The position numbers and the translations under genes are program-made. From CAVXXB01 sp963765585 (GTDB taxonomy: Bacteria; Calditrichota; Calditrichia; JAJRVZ01), in the NCBI GenBank assembly GCA_963765585.1, contig CAVXXB010000015.1, positions 248,001-312,000 on the forward strand: DNA of 64,000 nucleotides, given 5' to 3'. Below are positions 37,098 to 44,667 of this stretch, in pieces (position 1 is the first letter of the stretch; every line of letters starts with the position of its first letter). The notes beneath the pieces are model-generated. The model saw nothing but the letters and a program-made list of their open reading frames with translations. It searched no databases and had not been told where the DNA came from.

Positions 37098-38454
37098 TTT
37101 TTCTATTTTAATTATCGATGACGAAGAAACACAATTAAAATCTCTAAGCAGTTTTCTTTCCCGCAGAAAATATACAGTATATACCGCGTCATCAGGGCCC
37201 GAGGGTTATGAAATTGCCCAGAAAAATCAGCTGGACCTGGTATTTACCGATTATCGAATGCCGGAATGGAGTGGGTATGATGTGGTGACAAAGATAAAAG
37301 ACCTAAATCCGGAATTGGATATCATTGTCATGACTGCATTTGGAAATATAAACGATGCGGTCGAAATAATGAAAGCTGGTGCCTATGACTACCTGACCAA
37401 ACCGATTGATCTGGATGAATTTGAGAATCTGATAAATCGAGTGAAAGAACGAAGAACTCTGATAAGAGAAAATCGCATCCTCAGACAACAAATATCAGAA
37501 AAATTTAAATTTGATGCGATTATTTCACAGAGTGGCGAGATGGAAGAGGTGTTAAATACCGCTGGTCGCGTTGCTAAAAGCAAGGCAAATGTGTTGATTC
37601 GGGGTGAAAGCGGGACGGGTAAGGAATTAATTGCCCGGGCTATTCATTATGCCAGCGACCGCAGAAACAAGCCATTTAGTGTAGTGAACATGGCGGCGAT
37701 TACGGAAACGCTTATAGAAAGCGAATTATTTGGTCATGAAAAAGGAGCATTCACCGGTGCCAATCAACAGCGTATTGGACGGTTCGAACAGGCCAATGGG
37801 GGATCTTTATTTATTGATGAAGTGGGAGATATTCCACTCTCTATTCAAGTAAAATTACTTCGTGTGATCCAATTTGGTCAGTTTGAACGCCTTGGTTCAT
37901 CATCAACAAAATCAGCAGATGTAAGAATTATTACTGCCACGCATCGCAATCTTGAAGAAATGATCAGTGATAGAAAATTTCGCGATGATTTATACTATCG
38001 TTTAAATGTAATCTCGATTCGCATCCCCCCGCTTCGCGAGCGCCGGACTGATATTCCCCTATTGGTAAATCATTTTATTGCAAAATATGCAAAAGACAAT
38101 AACAAAGATATCAAGGGGATTTCAAAAGAGGCTCTTGAGAAGCTATTAAAATATGACTTTCCCGGTAACATCAGAGAACTGGAAAATCTTATCGAACATG
38201 CAACCATTATGTGTCGTGGCGAACATATCTCCCAAGTGGATTTTCCACCCGAATTGAAAGTATATCCAGAGAAATCCATAATTGATCCATCGAACCTGGA
38301 ACATGGCTATGAAGAAAAGTTAAAAACATTTGAAACAGAAATGATCCTTGCCGCAATTGAACAAGAAAAGGGCAATCAAAGTGCTGCTGCCAGAAACCTG
38401 GGGATTTCAGAACGTCATCTGCGTTCCAGGCTGCAAATTCTTGGGCTTAAATAA
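37090..38454 (+). CDS. NtrC-family sigma-54-dependent response regulator
   Basis: 454 aa. Receiver (phospho-Asp54 in VFTDYRMPEWSG), AAA+ domain with Walker A GESGTGKE, the sigma-54 contact loop GAFTGA, Walker B FIDEVGD and the arginine finger region RLNVISI, and a Fis-type helix-turn-helix (AAARNLGISERHLRSRL). When phosphorylated, such proteins bind upstream palindromes and open sigma-54 promoters. Likely targets lie immediately downstream: TCGAC-N6-GTCGA sites at 38504, 39432 and 39453, ~80-90 bp before GG-N10-GA/GT promoters. Translation is coupled to the kinase gene. Confidence 0.95.
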   Translation: MDDFSILIIDDEETQLKSLSSFLSRRKYTVYTASSGPEGYEIAQKNQLDLVFTDYRMPEWSGYDVVTKIKDLNPELDIIVMTAFGNINDAVEIMKAGAYDYLTKPIDLDEFENLINRVKERRTLIRENRILRQQISEKFKFDAIISQSGEMEEVLNTAGRVAKSKANVLIRGESGTGKELIARAIHYASDRRNKPFSVVNMAAITETLIESELFGHEKGAFTGANQQRIGRFEQANGGSLFIDEVGDIPLSIQVKLLRVIQFGQFERLGSSSTKSADVRIITATHRNLEEMISDRKFRDDLYYRLNVISIRIPPLRERRTDIPLLVNHFIAKYAKDNNKDIKGISKEALEKLLKYDFPGNIRELENLIEHATIMCRGEHISQVDFPPELKVYPEKSIIDPSNLEHGYEEKLKTFETEMILAAIEQEKGNQSAAARNLGISERHLRSRLQILGLK

Positions 38455-38503
38455 AATCTAAACCCACATATTCTAATATTTCTCGCCTTACACGTCTTAC
38501 AAC

Positions 38504-38519
38504 TCGACAATCCGGTCGA
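38504..38519. promoter_or_regulatory. Putative upstream activator site, TCGAC-N6-GTCGA
   Basis: A 16-bp palindrome with half-site TCGAC and 6-bp spacer, centred ~88 bp before the -24 element at 38598. It matches the two sites at 39432 and 39453, so it is a probable binding site for the NtrC-type regulator encoded just upstream. Confidence 0.6.
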
Positions 38520-38597
38520 ATTAATAATTTTTCAGGTCAAATTCAATTCAGATCTATTCTGTTGTTTTTACACAGCTTACACAGTATTTTTTTGCAT

Positions 38598-38613
38598 TGG
38601 CACGGTTATTGAA
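38598..38613 (+). promoter_or_regulatory. Putative sigma-54 promoter P1
   Basis: TGGCACGGTTATTGAA: GG at 38599-38600, ten bases, then GA (consensus GC). The -24 half TGGCACG is exact. Lies 48 bp before the start of the calcium-repeat gene at 38660. Confidence 0.7.
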
Positions 38614-38659
38614 CAGTTACCAATCAAATCAATATCAACCAAGCAACAGGAGGTGTACC

Positions 38660-39373
38660 ATGCAACGTTTTTCATTTTTCTCATTTATCTTAGCTTTAAT
38701 TTTATCATTCTCTCTTACAATGGCTCAAGAATCCGATCCGGAGAAGGCCCAGGTTAAAAACCAGGTTCAGGTAAAAGAACAGACTCAAACCAAGGCAAAA
38801 GTCCAATCGAAAGAGCAAACTAAGAAAAAAGAAAAATCTCAGGAACAGGTTCAGGAGAAAACAGCTGAGCAAACCCAGGTGAAGTCAATGCAACAGGTAA
38901 AAGTTCAGGATGGCCAAATGGCAAAAAATCAATACAAATTTGTCGATAACAATGGTGACGGGTTTAATGACAATGCTCCCGATCACGATGGTGACGGAAT
39001 TCCCAATGGCCAGGACGCAGATTATGAAGGCAGCAAAGCAAGAAAAGGGAATGGTAAAGGCGGATTTGTTGATGAAAATGGTGACGGTATAAATGATAAT
39101 GCCGAAGATTGGGATGGTGACGGAATTCCCAATGGTCAGGATCCCGATTTTGAACGTCCGCAGGATGGAACCGGACAGAATAATCAGAATCGTCATGGTT
39201 ATCAAACACAGACAAACAAAGGCGGATTTGGACCGGGTGATGGAAGCGGTCATGCAGGCATCGGACCGCAAGACGGAACCGGTTACGGATCTGGTAACGG
39301 TACTGGTGATTGTGACGGCACTGGTTCAAAAGGAACAGCACAGGGTCGCAAAGGAAGTGGCAAGAAAAACTGA
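38660..39373 (+). CDS. Secreted calcium-binding (TSP3-like) repeat protein with K/Q-rich linker
   Basis: 237 aa from ATG 38660 (AGGAGG ribosome site); an upstream in-frame start would lie inside the promoter. Signal peptide (to TMAQ), then a ~60-residue Lys/Gln/Glu-rich low-complexity segment, two calcium-loop pairs of the D-x-D/N-G-D-G type (FVDNNGDGFND / DHDGDGIPNGQD and again ENGDGINDN / DWDGDGIPNGQD), and a Gly-rich tail. The loops bind Ca2+ in thrombospondin-3 repeats. Probably an envelope or surface protein. A shorter paralogue follows at 39593. Expression is predicted from sigma-54 promoter P1; an intrinsic terminator follows. Confidence 0.85.
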   Translation: MQRFSFFSFILALILSFSLTMAQESDPEKAQVKNQVQVKEQTQTKAKVQSKEQTKKKEKSQEQVQEKTAEQTQVKSMQQVKVQDGQMAKNQYKFVDNNGDGFNDNAPDHDGDGIPNGQDADYEGSKARKGNGKGGFVDENGDGINDNAEDWDGDGIPNGQDPDFERPQDGTGQNNQNRHGYQTQTNKGGFGPGDGSGHAGIGPQDGTGYGSGNGTGDCDGTGSKGTAQGRKGSGKKN

Positions 39374-39385
39374 AATCATTCTCTT

Positions 39386-39419
39386 AAAAAAACCTCTCAA
39401 TACGAGAGGTTTTTTTTTG
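39386..39419 (+). terminator. Rho-independent terminator
   Basis: AACCTCTC (39391-39398), loop AATAC, GAGAGGTT (39404-39411), then T8 and an A-run on the other side. Strong. Ends the calcium-repeat transcript. Confidence 0.92.
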
Positions 39420-39431
39420 CCCATTTCTAAA

Positions 39432-39468
39432 TCGACGAGACGGTCTAATCTATCGACCGAATGGTCGA
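39432..39468. promoter_or_regulatory. Two putative activator sites, TCGAC-N6-GTCGA
   Basis: Site A 39432-39447 (right half GTCTA, one mismatch) and site B 39453-39468 (perfect), 21 bp apart centre to centre, i.e. two helical turns on the same DNA face, ~85-105 bp before the promoter at 39544. Same motif as 38504. Confidence 0.62.
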
Positions 39469-39543
39469 GATTTTTTCCACACCACACATATTAGTATTTC
39501 CCTATCTTTATTATTAATAAATGGTTACAAGCAAATAATATTC

Positions 39544-39559
39544 TGGCATAATAATTGTA
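39544..39559 (+). promoter_or_regulatory. Putative sigma-54 promoter P2
   Basis: TGGCATAATAATTGTA: GG, ten bases, GT. Lies 34 bp before the ATG at 39593. Confidence 0.6.
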
Positions 39560-39592
39560 GTAATAATATAAAATATTATATCGGAGAAAAAA

Positions 39593-40003
39593 ATGCGCTA
39601 TATGCTTTTTATTATATTGATCACAGGATTTCTGGCAGGTAGTACCTTTGCTCAGGAGTCTGAAAAAAAAGAAGTTAAAAAGGAAAAACAGACTCAGGAC
39701 CAGGTCAAAAAACAAAATCAAAAATTTGTGGACCTGGATGGGGATGGTTTTAATGACAACGCCCCGGATCATGACGGCGATGGCATCCCAAACGGACTGG
39801 ATCCCGATTGGCAAAAACAACAAGATAAATTTGTAGACTTGGATGGAGATGGAATTAACGATAATGCCTTTCAGGAACAGAATAGAAACAGAAAACAAAT
39901 ATCCGGTCCTGCGAATACTTCAAATCGACAAATGGGAACACCTCAGGTAAAGACCCCGGATCAACAGGAACAGCAAAAGGGTAAAAAAGGAAAAAAACAG
40001 TAG
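39593..40003 (+). CDS. Short calcium-binding (TSP3-like) repeat protein, paralogue
   Basis: 136 aa. Signal peptide (to TFAQ), short K/E/Q-rich segment, one full calcium-loop pair (FVDLDGDGFNDNAPDHDG and DGIPNGLDPD), a partial second (LDGDGINDNA) and a basic tail ending KGKKGKKQ. It matches the preceding gene in plan and in loop sequence, so the pair arose by duplication. It has its own upstream activator sites and promoter, and is 7 bp from the beta-barrel gene, so those two are one operon. Confidence 0.82.
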   Translation: MRYMLFIILITGFLAGSTFAQESEKKEVKKEKQTQDQVKKQNQKFVDLDGDGFNDNAPDHDGDGIPNGLDPDWQKQQDKFVDLDGDGINDNAFQEQNRNRKQISGPANTSNRQMGTPQVKTPDQQEQQKGKKGKKQ

Positions 40004-40010
40004 ATCAAAT

Positions 40011-41150
40011 ATGAATTGGTTTAAACTTATTATCATCCTGACAATATCATTCAATGCGCTTCATGCGCAACTACAAAGTTATGTGTACTTCAATGAAGCA
40101 TATGAAAGTAATCCATTCCTCATTCCGGAACCTCAGGAAAGCTGGGTTTCAACCCTTGAGGGCGGTCTTCAGTTAAATTTTTCATCCCTGGCATTGAGCT
40201 ATAACGGTAGTTATACCAGTTTCTCAAATTTTGAAGACCGGAGTTATTACTGGCATCAGGCTGCTTTTTTTGGCTCATTCGCAAGAACAAACCTTGGAGT
40301 CTACTTAAATCAAAGGTTTAACAGATCCGATTATAGTGTGTATAATTATAACACCATCACGGCATATGTGAACCATTCCGAAACTATAAATAGCGTTAAT
40401 CTGTATCTGGCCTCTAATGTATCGCTGAATAATTACCCGGAAATACAAGAAATAGATAATTTGGAGATAAACGGAACGGTAAGATTAAATAAAAGTTTTG
40501 AAACACGAACAACAGTTATTGCTGGGTTCTCCCTGCACTACAAAGATTATACCTCGTCATATTCATATATCGATACCCTGACCAGAACATCAGGATCGGG
40601 TTCCGGAGGAAGCCAGAGTTCGACTATGCAAACCATCTTACAACCCGTAGAGGTAGATGCCCCCTCCGTATCACAGATGGAATACTGGATGCGCCTGGCA
40701 CAGTCTTTGAGTCAAACAACCGGATTAGCATTGCAATACAGGGCACGCAACAATATTAAGGGGGCCGTCCGATACCTGCCTGGTTTACCCTATAATTATA
40801 ATCAGGAGTCAGAAATCTTTGATGACCCGATGGGATATGAATTGCAATCCATTGGTGCCGATATCACACAATTACTACCCGGCCAATTAATCTTAAAAGC
40901 CAGCACATACCTTGGCAAGAAAAATTATACAGTACAGGGTATATACACAGATAGTGAAACATTTGTTGAGGAGGTTTTGCGAACCGATGAATATCAAACG
41001 TCTCATATGAGCCTGCAGAAAAATTTTAACATCCATAATACCAGGCTGACTATTGCACTCTGGTATAGATGGATAAACAATAAATCAAATAGTTATTGGT
41101 ATAATTACAAAAACCATTATGGCAGTATTTCCTTAAGTTTAAATATTTGA
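40011..41150 (+). CDS. Outer-membrane beta-barrel protein
   Basis: 379 aa. Signal peptide (to LHAQ), then many short alternating strands with Tyr/Trp-rich ends (YVYFNEAYESNPF, LALSYNGSYTSFSNF, YWHQAAFFG), a Ser/Gly-rich loop near 195-205 and a terminal strand ending HYGSISLSLNI, the aromatic-poor but strand-like ending of barrel proteins. Family not recognised. It shares promoter P2 with the small calcium-repeat gene, which suggests the two proteins act together at the outer membrane. Confidence 0.7.
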   Translation: MNWFKLIIILTISFNALHAQLQSYVYFNEAYESNPFLIPEPQESWVSTLEGGLQLNFSSLALSYNGSYTSFSNFEDRSYYWHQAAFFGSFARTNLGVYLNQRFNRSDYSVYNYNTITAYVNHSETINSVNLYLASNVSLNNYPEIQEIDNLEINGTVRLNKSFETRTTVIAGFSLHYKDYTSSYSYIDTLTRTSGSGSGGSQSSTMQTILQPVEVDAPSVSQMEYWMRLAQSLSQTTGLALQYRARNNIKGAVRYLPGLPYNYNQESEIFDDPMGYELQSIGADITQLLPGQLILKASTYLGKKNYTVQGIYTDSETFVEEVLRTDEYQTSHMSLQKNFNIHNTRLTIALWYRWINNKSNSYWYNYKNHYGSISLSLNI

Positions 41151-41169
41151 ACAGGCGATTCACATCTCT

Positions 41170-41296
41170 ATGAAAAAAAAATTCAATTGGCGCGCTTTTC
41201 TCAGTCTGTACATCGTTTACTCGTTTATTATAATCACTATATCTGGAACAATTTAGTCCGCGTGAGTTAATGGATCAAATTGAATCTTTGAATTAG
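41170..41296 (+). pseudogene. Remnant of a DUF4405-type cytochrome b-like membrane protein gene
   Basis: ATG at 41170 encodes 28 aa (KKKFNWRAFLSLYIVYSF then IITISGTI) and stops at 41254. This is the start of DUF4405 proteins, which normally go on with several more helices. Directly after, one base out of frame, FSPRELMDQIESLN runs to a stop at 41294 and resembles the usual C-terminal tail. The middle of the gene appears deleted. DUF4405 genes commonly sit beside multihaem cytochrome genes, as here. Match is by memory of the family, so moderate. Confidence 0.5.
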
Positions 41297-41409
41297 CGCT
41301 TCATAAAATATAAAAATTTGTGCACTAAATACAATAAACTGTTCCAAAAAATAAGAAATTCTTTGGCACATTTTTCTACATATTTACCTTTTTTTATTCA
41401 AAATATGAC

Positions 41410-41425
41410 TGGCACAAACTTTGTT
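41410..41425 (+). promoter_or_regulatory. Putative sigma-54 promoter P3
   Basis: TGGCACAAACTTTGTT: GG, ten bases, GT, 48 bp before the pentahaem cytochrome start. No TCGAC-N6-GTCGA site was found in the 260 bp upstream, so a different activator site or a looser one is possible. Confidence 0.6.
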
Positions 41426-41472
41426 GTATCATCGTATCTATCCCCCTACAAAAATATCAAAGGAGTTTTCCT

Positions 41473-42837
41473 ATGACGAGTAAATGCTGGAATTTTCTCA
41501 ATTTATTTCTGATGATCATTTTAATGTATTCTTCTTTGTCAGCTCAGGATATGCCCGCTGGCGATGAATTACTTGGAACCGGGTCATATGACCAGTTTGA
41601 GAATCCGGTGGCGTGTGGTTCCTGTCATATTGATTTTTATATGCAATGGCAACAGGCTATGATGTCGCAGGCCTATACTCATCATTGGGATGAGATTGAG
41701 TATTTTAAACTGGCCGTACCGCATGCGGAAAAGGATTCAGTTGTGGCCGGTGTAAAAGCTGGGTGCAACGGTTGCCATACACCAATGGCATTTATCGCTG
41801 GAGATGTACCGCCTCCGGAACCTGCTATGAATTCCAGGGCAAATGAAAGTGTTTCGTGCGAAGTTTGTCATACCATAACCGGACGAAAGGGAGATACCTC
41901 CGTTAATTACAATTATACTATTAATCCCGGAAAAACGAAATATGGTAATCGTGATGGTGTGGTTTCACCTCATCATACCACCGAAAAAAGTGAGTTTTTA
42001 AGCACAGCTGAGTTTTGTGGTACTTGTCATAATGAATTAAATCCTTATGGTATCTGGGTAAAGTCAACTCAGTTGGAATGGGCAGAGGGACCGTATGCAA
42101 AAGAAGGCGTTCGCTGCCATAATTGCCATATGCCAAAAGCCAAAGGCCGCAATTCAAAAATGTCCGCAGAATATGAAGATGTTTCGCAACATCTTTTCCA
42201 TGGTGCACACTCGCCCAGTAAACTTCGCGGTTCAGTTGAACTCAGAATGCATCCGGATATCAGAGAAATCGAACCCGGCGAGGTAATTACACTCAAAGTA
42301 CAAGTTTTCAATCATAAAGCAGGACACAAAATCCCATCCGGATCAGCAGAGGAAAGACAGCTTTGGCTCACAGTTATGGCCTATGATGCCGAGGGTAATG
42401 CCTATCACCTTCCGGTTGACAAAAAAGGGTTTGAGGGTGAAGAGTATACCATTTCATCTAATGAACTGGCGTACCAGGATATGGGGATGATGATGGATCT
42501 GCCCGATTTTAAAGGGGTTGCCAGAGACGCACTGCCATATGAAGGCGACCGGGTATTTCGCTTACCCTATTTTGATCCGCAGGGTCGGTTGACAATCGCT
42601 CAATGGAATACCAAATCACTGGGTGTAGATTACAGAGTCGGTCCAAGAGAAACCAAAATTGAGACGTTTACCTGGCAAACGCCGGATGATCTTCCGGAAG
42701 GCACGATTCGGTGTGTGGCAGAGATCAACTACCGGAAACTTGTAAAATCAGTAGGTGAATTTTTGGAAGTACCGGCAGAGGAAATGGAAACACAATTAAT
42801 AAATAGGACCGAAACGTATTTTGAGATTGTCTACTAG
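41473..42837 (+). CDS. Periplasmic/secreted pentahaem c-type cytochrome
   Basis: 454 aa. Signal peptide (to LSAQ). Five CxxCH haem sites at residues 48-52, 98-102, 129-133, 182-186 and 215-219, all in the N-terminal half, in the spacing of cytochrome c554-like multihaem proteins. The C-terminal half (from ~255) is a beta-rich domain (EVITLKVQVFNHKAGHKIPSG) often found after such haem domains. It carries electrons in the periplasm or at the cell surface. Preceded by sigma-54-type promoter P3 and a good ribosome site (AAAGGAG). The cytochrome-porin gene follows after a repeat-filled gap. Confidence 0.9.
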   Translation: MTSKCWNFLNLFLMIILMYSSLSAQDMPAGDELLGTGSYDQFENPVACGSCHIDFYMQWQQAMMSQAYTHHWDEIEYFKLAVPHAEKDSVVAGVKAGCNGCHTPMAFIAGDVPPPEPAMNSRANESVSCEVCHTITGRKGDTSVNYNYTINPGKTKYGNRDGVVSPHHTTEKSEFLSTAEFCGTCHNELNPYGIWVKSTQLEWAEGPYAKEGVRCHNCHMPKAKGRNSKMSAEYEDVSQHLFHGAHSPSKLRGSVELRMHPDIREIEPGEVITLKVQVFNHKAGHKIPSGSAEERQLWLTVMAYDAEGNAYHLPVDKKGFEGEEYTISSNELAYQDMGMMMDLPDFKGVARDALPYEGDRVFRLPYFDPQGRLTIAQWNTKSLGVDYRVGPRETKIETFTWQTPDDLPEGTIRCVAEINYRKLVKSVGEFLEVPAEEMETQLINRTETYFEIVY

Positions 42838-42855
42838 ACATTTTAGAAACTGATA

Positions 42856-43040
42856 AAACACAGAGAGCACAGAGAGAATAGTAATTAGTTATTGGAAACT
42901 GGGAATTAGAACTTCGAAAATATGTTAAATAATGTAATTAGAAATTGTTTATAGATATATTCAATTTATAATTCCATATTGCTTATTGCCAACGGCCAAT
43001 TGAATTTTTATTTATTTTTCTGTGTCCTCTGTAAAGTTTT
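42856..43040. repeat. Inverted-repeat-bounded intergenic element (CACAGAG family)
   Basis: Left side ACACAGAGAGCACAGAGAG (42858-42876), right side near 43019-43036 (CTGTGTCCTCTGT), with inner TTGG/CCAA-rich 7-nt words such as TTGCCAACGGCCAATTG at ~42985-43002. It fills the gap between the two cytochrome genes. Confidence 0.5.
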
Positions 43041-43083
43041 ACAATTACCAATTTATAATCTTAATTTTACTTCGGAGGTTCAC

Positions 43084-44262
43084 ATGGTAACGAGATTTGT
43101 GAAATATGTAATTTTATTTATTTTCCTTTTGTTAGTACTTCCTGTGAAACAAGCATTAGCTATACCCGCTTTCGCAAGAAAGTACAAAATTTCTTGCAGC
43201 ACATGTCATATCGCCATTCCAAAATTGAAAGCGTACGGTAACGAGTTTGCCGGTAATGGATTTTTGTTACCCGATGGAGAAGAGCCTAAAAGAGCTTATA
43301 TCGAAACCGGGGATGAATCGCTGACCCTGTTGCGTGAATTACCTCTTGCAGTGCGGTTTGATGCCTATGTGCAATTAGCAAACAGAGATGAGGCCAAAGC
43401 AGATCTGGAAGTTCCATACGGTATAAAATTGATGAGTGGCGGGCCCATATCAAAGAGAATATCCTACTATTTTTATTTCTATATTTCAGAACGTGGAGAA
43501 GTCGCCGGTGTGGAAGACGCCATTCTGTTTTTCAATGATATCGGTAATATTCCCCTCGACCTGGCAGTTGGGCAATTTCAGGTTTCCGATCCACTTTATA
43601 AACGTGAACTACGACTCACATTTGAGGATTATCAAATATACCGGATCAGGCAGGGTAAAAGTGAGGCAAATATGATATATGATCGTGGTCTTGCATTATC
43701 CTATGGCTTCAATTTTGGCCTGGATCTGATGGGTATGATTGTAAATGGCAATGGAATTAAAGCAGCCGGTGAAGATAAAATTTTTGATTTTGATACCAAT
43801 AAAAGTTATGCATTACGGGCACTGCAAAATTTCGGCATGTTTAATATTGGTCTGTTTGGATATGCCGGAAGGGAAACCATAAAAGATTCGTCAAACGCAA
43901 CAAATAATATTTACATTTTTGGTCCGGATATATCAATGGGTGAAGAAAACTGGGAATTAAATGTTCAATACCTTGTTCGTCAGGGTTCTAATCCATATTT
44001 TTTACCTACCGATCCTACCAAACTAAAATCTCAGGGGGGCTTTGCTGAATTTACATTTATGCCAAATGCAGATGAGTCTTTGTTTCTATATACATTACTA
44101 TATAATTATATCGACTCTGAAGAAGAAGGTCTTGACTATAACACTTTGACGTTTAGCGTCAGTCATATGGCAAGAAGAAATGTACGCGTTTTGGCGGAAA
44201 TCACACAGGATTTTATTAGCAAGAAACCAAGATTAACACTTGGAATTGTATCTGCATTCTGA
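43084..44262 (+). CDS. Monohaem cytochrome-porin (N-terminal c-haem, beta-barrel)
   Basis: 392 aa from ATG 43084 (ribosome site CGGAGG); an upstream in-frame start lies in repeat DNA. Signal peptide (to QALA), then AFARKYKISCSTCHIAIPKL with one haem site (38-42), followed by ~330 residues of beta-barrel-like strands (ISYYFYFYISERGEV, YGFNFGLDLMGM, WELNVQYLVRQG) ending LTLGIVSAF. A haem at the mouth of an outer-membrane barrel is the plan of porin-cytochrome proteins that move electrons through the outer membrane. With the pentahaem protein it could form an electron conduit; this is inference. Confidence 0.8.
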   Translation: MVTRFVKYVILFIFLLLVLPVKQALAIPAFARKYKISCSTCHIAIPKLKAYGNEFAGNGFLLPDGEEPKRAYIETGDESLTLLRELPLAVRFDAYVQLANRDEAKADLEVPYGIKLMSGGPISKRISYYFYFYISERGEVAGVEDAILFFNDIGNIPLDLAVGQFQVSDPLYKRELRLTFEDYQIYRIRQGKSEANMIYDRGLALSYGFNFGLDLMGMIVNGNGIKAAGEDKIFDFDTNKSYALRALQNFGMFNIGLFGYAGRETIKDSSNATNNIYIFGPDISMGEENWELNVQYLVRQGSNPYFLPTDPTKLKSQGGFAEFTFMPNADESLFLYTLLYNYIDSEEEGLDYNTLTFSVSHMARRNVRVLAEITQDFISKKPRLTLGIVSAF

Positions 44263-44330
44263 AAATATGCAAGACTCAGCTATTCTGAGTATCAAGATAT
44301 TTACTCTATACTTATTTATTTTGGATAAAA

Positions 44331-44357
44331 AAAAGGAGAAGCGGTGCTTCTCCTTTT
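44331..44357. terminator. Bidirectional intrinsic terminator
   Basis: AGGAGAAGC (44334-44342), loop GGT, GCTTCTCCT (44346-44354), with T4 on the plus side and T8 or more on the minus side. Serves the cytochrome-porin gene and, more strongly, the small minus-strand gene at 44395. Confidence 0.88.
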
Positions 44358-44394
44358 CTGAGTAGAGGAATCTATTTTCTTTTATGTTATAGTT

Positions 44395-44556
44395 TTAATC
44401 TATAATCGATCTGGCCATTAATACGACTGCTGGTTTAACACGGGTATTTACTACTTTCACCACTCTTTTAGACACATCTGCTATATCTGCAATGAACATG
44501 TACGCAAATGGTATTATGTAAGCCAGTATGACTATTCCTATGATTGCTTCCTTCAT
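44395..44556 (-). CDS. Small single-span membrane protein (53 aa)
   Basis: ATG 44556 with a strong AAGGAG site just upstream, 53 codons, ending at TAA 44395 and followed by an intrinsic terminator with a long T-run. One hydrophobic helix (IIGIVILAYIIPFAYMFI) then a basic amphipathic tail (KRVVKVVNTRVKP). Ribosome site, length and own terminator support a real gene. Function unknown. It is divergent from purC, 111 bp apart. Confidence 0.65.
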   Translation of the reverse strand: MKEAIIGIVILAYIIPFAYMFIADIADVSKRVVKVVNTRVKPAVVLMARSIID

Positions 44557-44667
44557 CTTCCGTCTCCTTGATTTGAAATATAATACGCAAACGTTTCTTT
44601 GTTTGTTTCATATTTTTTTATTAATCCGTAAATTCTCGGAAAATTTTTAACAGAAATGAGGAGAACT

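Noticed and set aside
38885..39341. Several long frames on both strands across the calcium-repeat genes
   Set aside because: They are shadows caused by the repetitive GAT/GGT codons of the D-G-D-G loops.
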